64,000 nucleotides of DNA from a virus. Of the stretch, positions 45,750 to 54,353 are shown one piece after another. Numbering within the stretch: position 1 is the stretch's first letter; every line of letters starts with the position of its first letter. The stretch covers positions 35,865-99,864 of the IMG/VR virus record IMGVR_UViG_3300017991_000072; one strand, 5' to 3'. The notes beneath the pieces were generated by a model that was given only the letters and a program-made list of their open reading frames with translations, was not told the origin of the DNA and did no database searches. The position numbers and the translations under genes are program-made.

Positions 45750-46101
45750 CGTCCACTCCTTCCTTTAGCGGAATAGCCCGCCAGACAAAAGCGTCCTTGA
45801 TGTGGGTCTTCCCGTTTTCGTCTGGCTCCGTCTTGACCATAACCCGCATAGGGACAAACCCCACTATGATGTTGAAAAGCTTGGCCAGCTCCATCATCAT
45901 GGCGTGGGCCGCCTTGTCCGCCTGTTGGCCAGCGTTCCCTCCCAAATACACAAAGTCCACAGGCCGCTTCCCTGACCTCCAAAGGTTGGCCGCGTAGCGT
46001 CCCGCTGAATGTGACTTGGTCTTCCCGCTGATCTTGAGGGATCCTGGGTGGAACTGATACAGTTCATCATCCGTCACGTTGGCTTCCTGGTCCTGGGTCA
46101 T
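45742..46101 (-). CDS. SpoVS-like (Alba-fold) protein
   Basis: 119 residues, start behind GAGGAGGCGAACCACC. LKISGKTKSHSAGRYAANLW, GNAGQQADKAAHAMM and the closing VMVKTEPDENGKTHIK match stage V sporulation protein S, a small Alba-like DNA/RNA-binding protein of Firmicutes, Thermus/Deinococcus and Chloroflexi. In a phage it may coat nucleic acid or influence host development. Confidence 0.7.
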   Translation of the reverse strand: MTQDQEANVTDDELYQFHPGSLKISGKTKSHSAGRYAANLWRSGKRPVDFVYLGGNAGQQADKAAHAMMMELAKLFNIIVGFVPMRVMVKTEPDENGKTHIKDAFVWRAIPLKEGVDDG

Positions 46102-46498
46102 GGTGGTTCGCCTCCTCTTCCGTGTCTTCGTCCTGAAGGAAGGTCTCCTGGTCAGAGATCAGAGAAGACAGCCGCGCCAGCCGTAGTTCTATGACCTTCT
46201 TGATCAGGATGTCCAAGTCCTTCTGGCGGAGTACCAGGAAGAAGCCGGGTTTGTTCTTTTCCACCAGCGCCAGAACAGGAAGCTTCTTCTCCTTCTTCGC
46301 CTTCCGTATAACATCGTGGAACAGCGTCAGGACGCTGAACCTTTGTCTGTATTTTACTTCAATATAGAATTCTTCGCTATCCGTGTCAGAACTTGTCTGG
46401 GCCTGTTGGTTATTGGACCCTGACAGACTGATCCTGATGGCGTCAAAGTAGGCCGCCACCCTACGCTCCGCCGCCTTCCACGTGGACCTATGTGTCAT
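46067..46498 (-). CDS. Hjc/VRR-like PD-(D/E)XK nuclease, probable resolvase
   Basis: 143 residues, ATGA overlap upstream. WKAAERRVAAYF with the first Glu, LSGSNN, then SDTDSEEFYIEVKYR, which supplies Asp and the E-x-K pair. Size and motif order fit archaeal/phage Holliday-junction resolvases. Acidic tail. Confidence 0.75.
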   Translation of the reverse strand: MTHRSTWKAAERRVAAYFDAIRISLSGSNNQQAQTSSDTDSEEFYIEVKYRQRFSVLTLFHDVIRKAKKEKKLPVLALVEKNKPGFFLVLRQKDLDILIKKVIELRLARLSSLISDQETFLQDEDTEEEANHHDPGPGSQRDG

Positions 46499-46869
46499 CT
46501 TGAACTCCAGAAGACCCGGGGGCCTGGCCTGATGTCCACGTGGGTGTGGGTCAGGTAGTATCCCAGGCCCGTGAACCTGGGTTCCAGAAGACAGATCCGC
46601 CAGGTGGTGACCACGTCCAGACCCTCTATGGTGATGTCCGCCGCCTTGGCGTTCAAGTGTTGGGAGCGTGGGGACGATAGCCGGAGGGAAGCGTTATAGA
46701 CAGAACACCTGACCCCGCCCCCTTCAGAGATGTAGATGGGCCTCCCCACCTGGTCCCGTAGGTCCTGAAGGACCATGACCAGGTCTATGGAGATCATCCC
46801 GCCCCCACAGTCCCCACAGGGACACAGGAACTCTTCCACTGTGAAATTGGGTGTCAGGTAAGTAGCCAT
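46495..46869 (-). CDS. Peptidase M15-type peptidoglycan hydrolase (candidate endolysin)
   Basis: 124 residues, a bare domain. FTVEEFLCP at the N-terminus, the metal-binding SQHLNAKAADI (His and Asp), and THVDIRPG near the end (second His pair): the peptidase_M15_3 layout of D-Ala-D-Ala carboxypeptidases and phage endolysins. CPCGDC near residue 16 is an extra Cys cluster. No signal peptide, so it would need a holin. Confidence 0.85.
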   Translation of the reverse strand: MATYLTPNFTVEEFLCPCGDCGGGMISIDLVMVLQDLRDQVGRPIYISEGGGVRCSVYNASLRLSSPRSQHLNAKAADITIEGLDVVTTWRICLLEPRFTGLGYYLTHTHVDIRPGPRVFWSSR

Positions 46870-47381
46870 CAGTCTCCCGGTGTTCCAGTATAGACCGCTT
46901 TGGACCTCCGTGTCATCTCCCTGGAGATGGCCCCGTAGCCCTTTTCAAACTTCTTCAACATCCTGGTGGTCATGGCCAAGTAGGCTTCCGCCACGTCCAG
47001 GTTGAACTTCCTGGCCGCCCAGACTTTGTCATTGGGGAGAAGCCGGTCAAACTTCCATTTGTCCTTGGCGTCCGCCTCTTCCAGTAGGGACGCCTCCCTT
47101 TCCTTCAGGGCCTTGGTGGCGTCCGTGACCTTCAGCTCCGCTACGCCCACCCTGGACTCCGCGAATTCCAGCCAGCCAGTGATGTAGGCCATCCTGTCCC
47201 CCAGTTCCTTGTAGGAGATGTCCGTCAGGTCCATGGGGGTATCTTGCCAAGCGTCATTTCCGCTTGGCTTTGTTGGCAAACAGAAGCCGTCTTTTCCTAC
47301 CAGGTCCAGAACCTTTTCCTGAACTGGGCCGCTTGGGGGTGGCGTGTCTTTTCCGCTGACTGGTCTTTTCAGGTAGGCCAT
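46869..47381 (-). CDS. Helical protein of unknown function
   Basis: 170 residues from ATG 47381 behind AAGGAGTTCATGG; this start lies 128 bases inside the nuclease gene in another frame. ATG 47234 is a shorter alternative with a poor site. Long helices with a coiled middle (ATKALKEREASLLEEADAKD). Confidence 0.6.
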   Translation of the reverse strand: MAYLKRPVSGKDTPPPSGPVQEKVLDLVGKDGFCLPTKPSGNDAWQDTPMDLTDISYKELGDRMAYITGWLEFAESRVGVAELKVTDATKALKEREASLLEEADAKDKWKFDRLLPNDKVWAARKFNLDVAEAYLAMTTRMLKKFEKGYGAISREMTRRSKAVYTGTPGD

Positions 47382-48222
47382 CCATGAACTCCTTCAGCCT
47401 GGCTCCACCTTTACACAGGGACTCGTATTCACAGGTGTAGCAGTAGGCTTTCTTGGGTTTGTCTGGGAACCGCCGCTTCCCTATCATCCTGTTGAACCGC
47501 CTGGCCAGCTCCACGCCAGCCTCCAGCTCCACGGGGTCATAGGTGATCAGTTCATCATGGGGGTTCTGGTTGTCCTTGTTTTCGTATAGAAGGATGGCCT
47601 CTTCCAGGCCAAGGATGTGAAGGTAGATCTGGATCTGAAGCCTGTGGAATTCGTCAGGGGTCCCGCCAGCCTTCAAACAGAAATTCTTGTTATTCGCTGA
47701 CTTGATCTCCAGAAGATACCGCTTCCCGTGTTCTCCCCTGAAGGATGGCCAGGTTCCCTTCCTGACCCTGATGATCCCATCGTAGCGCCCGGAGAAGGCC
47801 ACGTCATCCACATAGCCCTGGGCTCTGTCTTCAAAGGACTCCAAGATCCCCATCCTATACATGATGGACTGGAGCCTGATGTGGGTGAACGTCCCGTTCT
47901 CCATCCTCATAAGCCCAAGCCCCGCCTGTTTTGACCTCTTCAGCTTCTCCACGTCTATGGGAGCGTTGAAAGCGTCAAAGAAGATAGCTCTTGGACAGCC
48001 TCCCAACCTGGAAGGATGGAAGCCGTCCACTGTCTTCTTGGACATGTTCTCTTCAGCCTCCAAGATGGCCCTGATGGCCGCCAGCTTCTCCTGTTCGTTC
48101 TGGTGTCTGGAGATCTCCCCAGTCTTGACCGCTATGTCATTGTCCACCATGAACTGAAGGATGACAGGTGACAGTAGGCTTTCTGGGGCCGTGGCCACAG
48201 CCAGCTTTTCCCGTAGTGACAT
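47254..48222 (-). CDS. Cas4/RecB-like PD-(D/E)XK nuclease
   Basis: 322 residues, start behind AAGGAGAAACG. FHPSRLGGCPRAIFFD (first Cys), GRYDGIIRV and YLLEIKSAN (Asp and E-x-K catalytic residues), LQIQIYLHILG, then the C-terminal cysteines YCYTCEYESLC: a possible 4Fe-4S site as in Cas4/AddB. Basic tail overlapping the next gene. Probably a 5'-3' exonuclease feeding RecA recombination; not evidence of CRISPR. Confidence 0.85.
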   Translation of the reverse strand: MSLREKLAVATAPESLLSPVILQFMVDNDIAVKTGEISRHQNEQEKLAAIRAILEAEENMSKKTVDGFHPSRLGGCPRAIFFDAFNAPIDVEKLKRSKQAGLGLMRMENGTFTHIRLQSIMYRMGILESFEDRAQGYVDDVAFSGRYDGIIRVRKGTWPSFRGEHGKRYLLEIKSANNKNFCLKAGGTPDEFHRLQIQIYLHILGLEEAILLYENKDNQNPHDELITYDPVELEAGVELARRFNRMIGKRRFPDKPKKAYCYTCEYESLCKGGARLKEFMDGLPEKTSQRKRHATPKRPSSGKGSGPGRKRRLLFANKAKRK

Positions 48223-48231
48223 CGTTTCTCC

Positions 48232-48486
48232 TTACATCTTGACAGGGAAGAGGGGTTTGGCCTTGGTGGGCGTAACCACAGCCGCCACTATCCGCCGCCT
48301 GATCAGTGACTTGGTTTGACCATGATGGTCTACCCATATCTTCCCCGCTTTGTCTTCGTATACGGAGACCTTCCGCCTGACCGTCCTGGCGGATCCAGCC
48401 TTCCCTTTCACGCCCTTCTTCTTGTATGTGATGGTGACCTGTTTCCCTTGTCTAGCCGCTTTTCTGATTTCACGAATTCCCGCCAT
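48232..48486 (-). CDS. Small beta-type protein
   Basis: 84 residues. Alternating basic strands (QVTITYKKKG, RTVRRKVSVYED, KIWVDHHGQTKSL), similar to WYL/SH3-like small domains. Not assigned. Confidence 0.6.
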   Translation of the reverse strand: MAGIREIRKAARQGKQVTITYKKKGVKGKAGSARTVRRKVSVYEDKAGKIWVDHHGQTKSLIRRRIVAAVVTPTKAKPLFPVKM

Positions 48487-48784
48487 CTCTCAACTCCAGG
48501 AAATCCCCTTCAGGGATGATGATGTAGGTGAACTCCCGCTTCCCATCGTAGAAGGTCAGCGCCAGGGCTGGATCCTTCTTGTGGGCCAGGGCCTCCTTCT
48601 CCAGCTTCCGAAGGGTAGCCAACTTCAGGATGAACTGTCCTTTGTCAGTATACTTGATTTCATACAGGTGGTCTTCCGTCTGGCCGTCTCCCTTCCACCC
48701 TGGGATGGACCCGCTGGCCGGGTTCCTCCGGCCTCCGTGGCGTTTCATGGTCTTGTGTTCGTGGATGGTTGATCTGGCTTTCAT
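48470..48784 (-). CDS. Second Hjc-like PD-(D/E)XK protein
   Basis: 104 residues, ATGA overlap with recA. RRNPASGSIPGWKGDGQTED followed by LYEIKYTD: Ser-Gly, Asp and E-x-K in the order of Hjc-type resolvases or VRR nucleases. ALTFYDG and FTYIIIPEGDF complete the fold. Distinct from the gene at 46067. Confidence 0.7.
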   Translation of the reverse strand: MKARSTIHEHKTMKRHGGRRNPASGSIPGWKGDGQTEDHLYEIKYTDKGQFILKLATLRKLEKEALAHKKDPALALTFYDGKREFTYIIIPEGDFLELRDGGNS

Positions 48785-49857
48785 GACTGAAACCTGTCAA
48801 TGGCTATCTTGACCAGAGCGTCCCTGACCGCCTGGAACAGCTTGGGGTCCGTCCGTAGCCCTTCCTTGAACGCCTTCTGGGTGAACTTCTTCCCGCCCCA
48901 CTCCAGGCTGGAGCCCACCTTGGTCAGAACTCCGTAGTGAAGGCCGTAGTCCACCAGGTCCGTGACGTTATCTATGGACCCGCTTGGGTTCCCGTCCTTT
49001 GGCTTGGTGTGGAACCTGAAGGATCCCTGTTCATCCTGGGGTCCGCCCGCTTTGTTCTTCTGGACCCTGAACTTGATCTTCAGACCAATGGTCTCCTGGA
49101 TGTCCTTTCCCTGGGGGGTCTTCACCTTCTTCCTGACGAAGGACTCCCGCGACAGACGGACCTGTTGGCTGACAAAGAACTCCCGCGCCCTTCCGCCCGT
49201 CCCTGTCTCCGGGTTTCCAAACATGATCCCCACCTTCTCCCTGATCTGGTTGATCAGGATCAGCGTGAACTGGGGGGACTCCTCCAGGAGATCCTGGCGT
49301 AGCTCCACCAGGACCTTCCGTAGGAACTTGGTGACCAGCTTGGCGTGGAGCCCTGGCTGGTTCCAGTCCATGTCCTCCTCCGTCTCCTTCGTTGGGATCA
49401 TGGCCGCTATGGAGTCAAGGACCACCAACACAGGGACATCCGTCTGGCGTAGCTGGCGTAGGTTTTCAATCAGCGCGTCCCCCGCCTCCTCCCCGCCTGT
49501 GGGCCTGGACAGGACGAACCGCCGAAGGTCCCCGCCCAACCGCTTGATCCACTGTTTGTCACAGGACCCTTCCAGGTCCAGGTAGAGCGCGAACCCGTCA
49601 GGATGGGCCTTCATGAACTCCACACAGGCCAGCGTGGCCAGCGTGGACTTACAGGCTGAAAACTGGCCTATCAGCTCTATCATCCGCCCTTCAGCCCATC
49701 CGCCACACAGCGCAAAGTCCAGCGCCACACAGCCGGAGGAGAACCGCCTGATCTCCAGGTTCTTGGCCTCTGAAGCTTGGACCAGAACGCCCTTCCCGTA
49801 TTTCTTCTCCGTGGCCGCCAGAAGGCTGGCTATGGCGTCTTCAGTTGACTTTTTCAT
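48781..49857 (-). CDS. recA: RecA-like recombinase with altered Walker A
   Basis: 358 residues from ATG 49857; earlier in-frame starts (ATG 49866, TTG 49881) have no better ribosome site. The core order is as in RecA: SSGCVALDFALCGG, Walker A, DLEGS, LVVLDSIAAM (Walker B), LILINQIREKVG (L2-type region). Walker A reads GQFSACKST, with Cys69 in place of the glycine before the lysine; T4 UvsX also departs from Gly there. Likely strand exchange in phage recombination and repair. Confidence 0.9.
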   Translation of the reverse strand: MKKSTEDAIASLLAATEKKYGKGVLVQASEAKNLEIRRFSSGCVALDFALCGGWAEGRMIELIGQFSACKSTLATLACVEFMKAHPDGFALYLDLEGSCDKQWIKRLGGDLRRFVLSRPTGGEEAGDALIENLRQLRQTDVPVLVVLDSIAAMIPTKETEEDMDWNQPGLHAKLVTKFLRKVLVELRQDLLEESPQFTLILINQIREKVGIMFGNPETGTGGRAREFFVSQQVRLSRESFVRKKVKTPQGKDIQETIGLKIKFRVQKNKAGGPQDEQGSFRFHTKPKDGNPSGSIDNVTDLVDYGLHYGVLTKVGSSLEWGGKKFTQKAFKEGLRTDPKLFQAVRDALVKIAIDRFQS

Positions 49858-50179
49858 ACAGGTCATCCAGTGAACAGCCAAAGATTTCAGACAGGATCAA
49901 GGCCATGGGGGAGGACAGGAAGGTCTGTTGTTCCTCCAACTGGTGGATGAACTGACGCCGGACTCCTACCATCCTGGCCAGGTCCACCTGTTTCATGATC
50001 CCCGCCTTCTCCCGCTCTTCCCTGACTCTGGACCTGTAGCGTTCCTTGACTTCCGTGGTGGGCCTGGAGTCTATGGAGACTCCCTGACGCTGGCCAGTCA
50101 CCCGCCTGGTCCTCTTCTTGTCAGGCCGCTTCAGAGCCCTCTTCTTCTTGCCCTTCTTCACGTCCTTCAGCTTCAACAT
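49841..50179 (-). CDS. XRE-type HTH protein with basic N-terminus
   Basis: 112 residues, start behind AAGGAGCTGAAAGACG, 59 bases inside the polymerase gene. Very basic first 30 residues, then VDLARMVGVRRQFIHQLEEQ and LILSEIFGCSLDDLYEKVN, a standard XRE domain. The same fold as the 33181 regulator, oddly placed between polymerase and recA. Confidence 0.8.
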   Translation of the reverse strand: MLKLKDVKKGKKKRALKRPDKKRTRRVTGQRQGVSIDSRPTTEVKERYRSRVREEREKAGIMKQVDLARMVGVRRQFIHQLEEQQTFLSSPMALILSEIFGCSLDDLYEKVN

Positions 50180-52145
50180 CGTCTTTCAGCTCCTTCCAGT
50201 TAGGTCCTATGACCGCGTTCACCCTGATGGGGACCACCAGCTCTTGTGTCAGGCCGTCAGGTGGCTGGATCATCAGGTCCGTGATGATGTCTTTGGCCTC
50301 CACAGCCAGGGGTTCAGGTACTTCAAACAGTAGTTCATCATGGACCTGTAGAAGTAGGTGGGCGTCCATCTTCCGTAGCCGCCTATCATGGTGACAGCGG
50401 ATCATGGCCTGTTTGATCCAGTCTCCAACAGAGCCCTGGATGGTATTGTTGATCAGCTCCCGCTCCGCGCCAAGCCTCTTCTCCTTGGAGCCTGATATGA
50501 TGTCAGGAATACACCTGATCCTTCCCGTGATAAGCTTGACACCAAAGCCCCAAGGCTTGGGCCTCTTGTGTTCCGCTATCCACTTCCCGCGCCAGTCACG
50601 GACGCCGCTGTAGGTGTTGAAGAAGGCTTCTATGTATTGCTTGGCCACCATCTCTTCCGTGGGCTCCCCCTCCACAGTCAACGTCATGGCCAGGTTGGAG
50701 GGACCAAGGCCGTAGAGGAGACCAAAATTCAGAGTCTTGGCCACTGACCTGGTGACGTGACATTCATCCGCCGTCATCTGGTGAACGTCCCCGTCAGTCT
50801 GGTAGACCTCCATCAGCCTCCTGTCCTTGGAGAAGATGGCCATCATCCGTAGTTCAAATTGGGAATAGTCCACGTCTATAAGGACGTATCCTGGCCGCGC
50901 CCTGAAACAGGACCGGATGGAGACCGCCCCCACGTCCGCCCGCTTGGGGATGTTCTGTAGGTTTGGCTGACTGGAACTGAACCGCCCAGTCACCGTCCCC
51001 ACAGGGTTGAAGGACGTGTGGAGAATGTTGGCTTCATCCGTGTAGGACAGGAGCCCTGTCTTGGTGTTCACATAGGTGTCATAAAGCTTCGTCAAGGACG
51101 AATGGCGGAGGACCAGGGGAACTATGGGGTGGTAGTGTTGAACCAGCGCCAGCGTCTTCTTGTCTACGGACGCCTGGCCCGTCTTCGTCCTACTGGTACA
51201 GGGGATCCCCAGGCCAACCTTCAGCCCCTCCACGGGCTCCCACGGCTTCCTGAAGTCCCCGAACAGGACCCGCCCCAACTGTTTGTTGGACGCCACGTTG
51301 AAATGACCGCCCGCCGTGACCAGGATCTCCCCGTGGATCTTCTCCAGCTCTTGTTCAATACTCCACGCCGCCCGCCTGATCTTGACTTCGTCCAACATGA
51401 TCCCACGCCGTTCCATGGCCAGGACCACGTCAAGCATAGACTGTTCCTGTGTCCTGAAGAACTTTTCCCGCCTGGACATAGTTGGGTCCCACCCGTAGTC
51501 AGGCTTCTCTGGCTTTCCGTCTTCGTCCGTGGACAGGATTTCAGGCTGGAACTTGGCCGGTGTCAGCCTCATGTGTTCCACTGGCTTGACAGGGGACTTC
51601 CCTTCTTCCAGGGCCAGGTATAGCTCCCAGGTGACCACAGCGTCCCGCTCCGCGTATTCAGACAGGACATCCACGTTCTTGAAGTCCACAGCCCGCGTCT
51701 GGGTCTGGTAGCGCCCAATCAAGGGGGCCATGGCCTTCAGACCCTTGGGTCTGTTTTCGTCCTGGCACCAACAGGCCACCATGGTGTCATACACTCTCAC
51801 CATGGGGACCCTGTGGTTCTCCAGGACATACCGGTCATAGTTGGAGTTATGAAGGACTTTCAGAACCGTGGGGTCTTCAAGGAACGGCTGAAGGACGCGG
51901 ACCACATCAGGGGTAGAAAGGAACCCTGGAAACTTGACAGCTAGGGGGATGGCGTAGCTGTCATAGTCTGGTGGTTCTCCCCAACACAGGGACACCATCT
52001 GAAGCCTGGCCCGTGGAAGCATTCTGGCGTCAGTCCGCTTCCCTGGGATCAGGATGGCGTAGGTCTCCGTGTCAATGGAGAAGGCCCGCTGTTCCTCCAG
52101 CCGCCCTTGGAGATCTTCTAGTTCATCAAGGGTCTTGATGATCAT
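50121..52145 (-). CDS. polA: Family A DNA polymerase with 3'-5' exonuclease
   Basis: 674 residues. Exo I DTE (Asp25, Glu27), Exo II LHNSNYD (Asp104), Exo III YAERDA (near 164-169); polymerase motif A DVDYSQFELR (424-433), motif B RSVAKTLNFGLLYG (466-479) and motif C LLQVHDELLFEVP near 620. Phe474 corresponds to E. coli Phe762. The 5'-3' exonuclease domain of bacterial Pol I is absent, as usual for phage replicative enzymes. The acidic C-terminal tail overlaps the HTH gene. Confidence 0.95.
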   Translation of the reverse strand: MIIKTLDELEDLQGRLEEQRAFSIDTETYAILIPGKRTDARMLPRARLQMVSLCWGEPPDYDSYAIPLAVKFPGFLSTPDVVRVLQPFLEDPTVLKVLHNSNYDRYVLENHRVPMVRVYDTMVACWCQDENRPKGLKAMAPLIGRYQTQTRAVDFKNVDVLSEYAERDAVVTWELYLALEEGKSPVKPVEHMRLTPAKFQPEILSTDEDGKPEKPDYGWDPTMSRREKFFRTQEQSMLDVVLAMERRGIMLDEVKIRRAAWSIEQELEKIHGEILVTAGGHFNVASNKQLGRVLFGDFRKPWEPVEGLKVGLGIPCTSRTKTGQASVDKKTLALVQHYHPIVPLVLRHSSLTKLYDTYVNTKTGLLSYTDEANILHTSFNPVGTVTGRFSSSQPNLQNIPKRADVGAVSIRSCFRARPGYVLIDVDYSQFELRMMAIFSKDRRLMEVYQTDGDVHQMTADECHVTRSVAKTLNFGLLYGLGPSNLAMTLTVEGEPTEEMVAKQYIEAFFNTYSGVRDWRGKWIAEHKRPKPWGFGVKLITGRIRCIPDIISGSKEKRLGAERELINNTIQGSVGDWIKQAMIRCHHDRRLRKMDAHLLLQVHDELLFEVPEPLAVEAKDIITDLMIQPPDGLTQELVVPIRVNAVIGPNWKELKDDVEAEGREEGQEEEGSEAA

Positions 52146-52420
52146 GGCTTCCCTTTGTGAACCTTCAGGCCAGGAATGGCCCCTGTCACAGGGATGACCT
52201 TTGAAGGCTTCTGGGCTTGTCCCTCCCCTTTGGCCTTCTGGATGACCATCATGTCCTTCCCAAGGTCCAGGAGGAGGCCAAGGTGGCCCAGGTCTCCAAT
52301 GTTGGACCTGAACCCTGTCCCGCCTTTGTTGTCCTGGAAGGCTACCACGAAGGCTTCCGCGCCCTTCGCTATGACCTCCACCTGGCCGTGGTCATGAACT
52401 ATCTGGATGGTGAACGCCAT
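52142..52420 (-). CDS. Small protein between polymerase and SSB
   Basis: 92 residues, overlaps polA (ATGA). Strand-rich N-terminal half (FTIQIVHDHGQVEVIAKGAE), flexible C-terminus. Not recognised; the position suggests a replication role. Confidence 0.65.
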   Translation of the reverse strand: MAFTIQIVHDHGQVEVIAKGAEAFVVAFQDNKGGTGFRSNIGDLGHLGLLLDLGKDMMVIQKAKGEGQAQKPSKVIPVTGAIPGLKVHKGKP

Positions 52421-52422
52421 GG

Positions 52423-53343
52423 CTAGACATCCTCCTGTTCCGCCACATTCCCATTCACGCCTGACTGGGCTATGGCCGCCTGTTGTTCCGCCTTCGACAG
52501 CGGAGTGTAGAAGTCAGCCAGCTTGTCACGGAGCCGTGGGGGAACGTCTACCCCGTTGGGAACCTCTGGCGTGGGCTCCGGGTCAGGGAGGACGATATAC
52601 TGGGCCTGTTGAACGCCGTTCCTGGTGATCTCCACGTCACGATCCGTCAACATCCCCTTCTTGGCTATGTGTTGGATGTTGGCGTGAAGCTTCTGGGTGA
52701 CTTCAAACAGCCTGGGGGTGTGGCTGTGGGTGACCCCCTGTTTGTCCGTCCACTCTTCCCTGTCAATGACTTCATAGACAGCCCTGACAGAGCGCCCGAT
52801 ACCAGCCGCACAGAACGCACAGTTGACGGGCCTGTCTTCAGGGATCTCCGTTCCCTCTGAACAGACGAAGTAGCGCCAGCGCCCTTCAATCTTCAAGCTG
52901 TGGTAGTAGATCCCAGTGATCTGGGTGTTGTCCCTGAACCTGACCAGCTTGGTCTGGCCGTCCTTGATGAAGAGCCTGGGAACATTTCCAGTAGACTGGG
53001 CCGCCGCCTGGTTGTCCAAAGCCCTCTTCAGGTCCGCCGCGTTCAGGAGATGGCGTGGAAGTCCAGAAGGGGCCGCCGCGCTTCCAGGGGCCTCCCCGTC
53101 CACTTCATCGTCATCTTCCTCTTCCTCCAGGACTTCAAACCCGATAGCTTCAGCCAGCTCCTTCAGGTCTTCAGACAGCCCTTCGTAGGCCCCCGCGTCC
53201 TCCGCCATGGCCTTCAGAACAGCCTCCGCCAACATGGTGGCGTCCTGGCTCTTGTAGACCGTCAGCCCCAGAGACTTGGCCAGCCTTTTGATCTGACCGC
53301 GTGTCTTCCCCTGGAACGTGGTCTGGGTGACATCCTGTGACAT
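52423..53343 (-). CDS. Single-stranded DNA-binding-like protein
   Basis: 306 residues, start behind AAAGGAGAACACG. N-terminal helical part, an acidic linker (EEEEDDDEVDGE), then an OB-like core (KLVRFRDNTQITGIYYHSLK, RYFVCSEG) with CAFC, and an acidic C-terminal tip (VAEQEDV) like SSB/gp32 tails. First gene behind the 53.4-kb promoter and next to polymerase, which fits an SSB. Assignment rests on layout rather than a strong motif. Confidence 0.6.
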   Translation of the reverse strand: MSQDVTQTTFQGKTRGQIKRLAKSLGLTVYKSQDATMLAEAVLKAMAEDAGAYEGLSEDLKELAEAIGFEVLEEEEDDDEVDGEAPGSAAAPSGLPRHLLNAADLKRALDNQAAAQSTGNVPRLFIKDGQTKLVRFRDNTQITGIYYHSLKIEGRWRYFVCSEGTEIPEDRPVNCAFCAAGIGRSVRAVYEVIDREEWTDKQGVTHSHTPRLFEVTQKLHANIQHIAKKGMLTDRDVEITRNGVQQAQYIVLPDPEPTPEVPNGVDVPPRLRDKLADFYTPLSKAEQQAAIAQSGVNGNVAEQEDV

Positions 53344-53389
53344 CGTGTTCTCCTTTCGTGTAGGAACGTGTGATGGGACAGTTTCCTAC

Positions 53390-53418
53390 AGTGTAAACCT
53401 ATCCCTTGACGCTGTCAA
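53390..53418 (-). promoter_or_regulatory. Leftward promoter for the 53.3-44 kb operon
   Basis: Minus strand TTGACA (53418-53413), 17-base spacer, TACACT (53395-53390). CTTGAC-GCT-GTCAAG, an inverted repeat, straddles the -35 box, so a repressor could bind here. Preceded by GAGCATTTTTCAC. Confidence 0.85.
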
Positions 53419-53429
53419 GTGAAAAATGC

Positions 53430-54353
53430 TCATAGACCCACCAGCCGGACGGATTTCAGGGACGTGTGGAATTCGTCCTTGGTCATGTCCGCCGGGTCCT
53501 TCTTTCCGCCGTAGTAGTCCACCCTGAACAGCCGTGTCCTCCTTCCTATCCAGCCGTCCACTGTGGAGATCATCTGTTCTCCTCCTTCGTCATTGTCAAA
53601 CATCAGGATGATCCGCTGGCCGTATTCAACCAACAGCTCCGCCTGTCTCCTACTGGGAGCCCCGCCCGTGGAAACCACGTTGGGGTAGCCGTGGGCCGCC
53701 GCCGCCAGGGCGTCCAGCTCCCCTTCCACTACCACCAGGGGCTCCTTGGATCGTGGCTCACAGGTCAGGGGCCTGAAGAGCGCCAGCCCCCGCTTGAAGC
53801 CAAAGTAGGGAAGCGTCTTGGGGCCGTAGCCTGACCGGAGTCTCCCCGTCATCCCATAAAGCTTCTTCCCGCCTTCCGCCCACCAGGGAAAGATGACCCT
53901 GTTCTGTTTCGGATCGTAACCCAACCCACAGTCCTCCGCCACAGACAAAGGGATCCCCCGCTTGACCAGCCAAAGGGCCACCCTTTTCCTGTTGACTTCA
54001 AATGGCTTGAAGAGGGACGGGGGTGTGACCTGGATCTCTTCATTCTTCCAGCGCCGTTCAAACTCTGGGACTTCCCCGTTGAACTCCGGAACCCTACAAG
54101 ACCCAAACTTCCCAATGAACTCCAGCGCCCTGTCCTTGGTGACCGCCATGACCTTCTGAACCAGCCAGGGGAGCGTCCCCTTGGCTCCACAGGAATAACA
54201 GTTCCATGGGTGGTATTCCTTCGTGAAGGAAATCCCCCAGGATGGCCTCCGCTCCATGTGGACAGGACACAGGCCCGTGATGTTGGTGGTCCGCTGGTGT
54301 AGCCCTTCAATTCCCAGGGCTTCACACAGGTTCATCAGTTGGGCCGCCGTCAT
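53430..54353 (-). CDS. DnaG-type DNA primase
   Basis: 307 residues. Zinc ribbon CPVH (29-32) with CYSC (52-55), RVIFPWW and a TOPRIM domain with VVVEGELDALA, VVSTGGAPS and LMFDNDEGG. Shorter than cellular DnaG and lacking a clear helicase-binding C-terminus. ATGA overlap with the helicase gene. Confidence 0.92.
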   Translation of the reverse strand: MTAAQLMNLCEALGIEGLHQRTTNITGLCPVHMERRPSWGISFTKEYHPWNCYSCGAKGTLPWLVQKVMAVTKDRALEFIGKFGSCRVPEFNGEVPEFERRWKNEEIQVTPPSLFKPFEVNRKRVALWLVKRGIPLSVAEDCGLGYDPKQNRVIFPWWAEGGKKLYGMTGRLRSGYGPKTLPYFGFKRGLALFRPLTCEPRSKEPLVVVEGELDALAAAAHGYPNVVSTGGAPSRRQAELLVEYGQRIILMFDNDEGGEQMISTVDGWIGRRTRLFRVDYYGGKKDPADMTKDEFHTSLKSVRLVGL

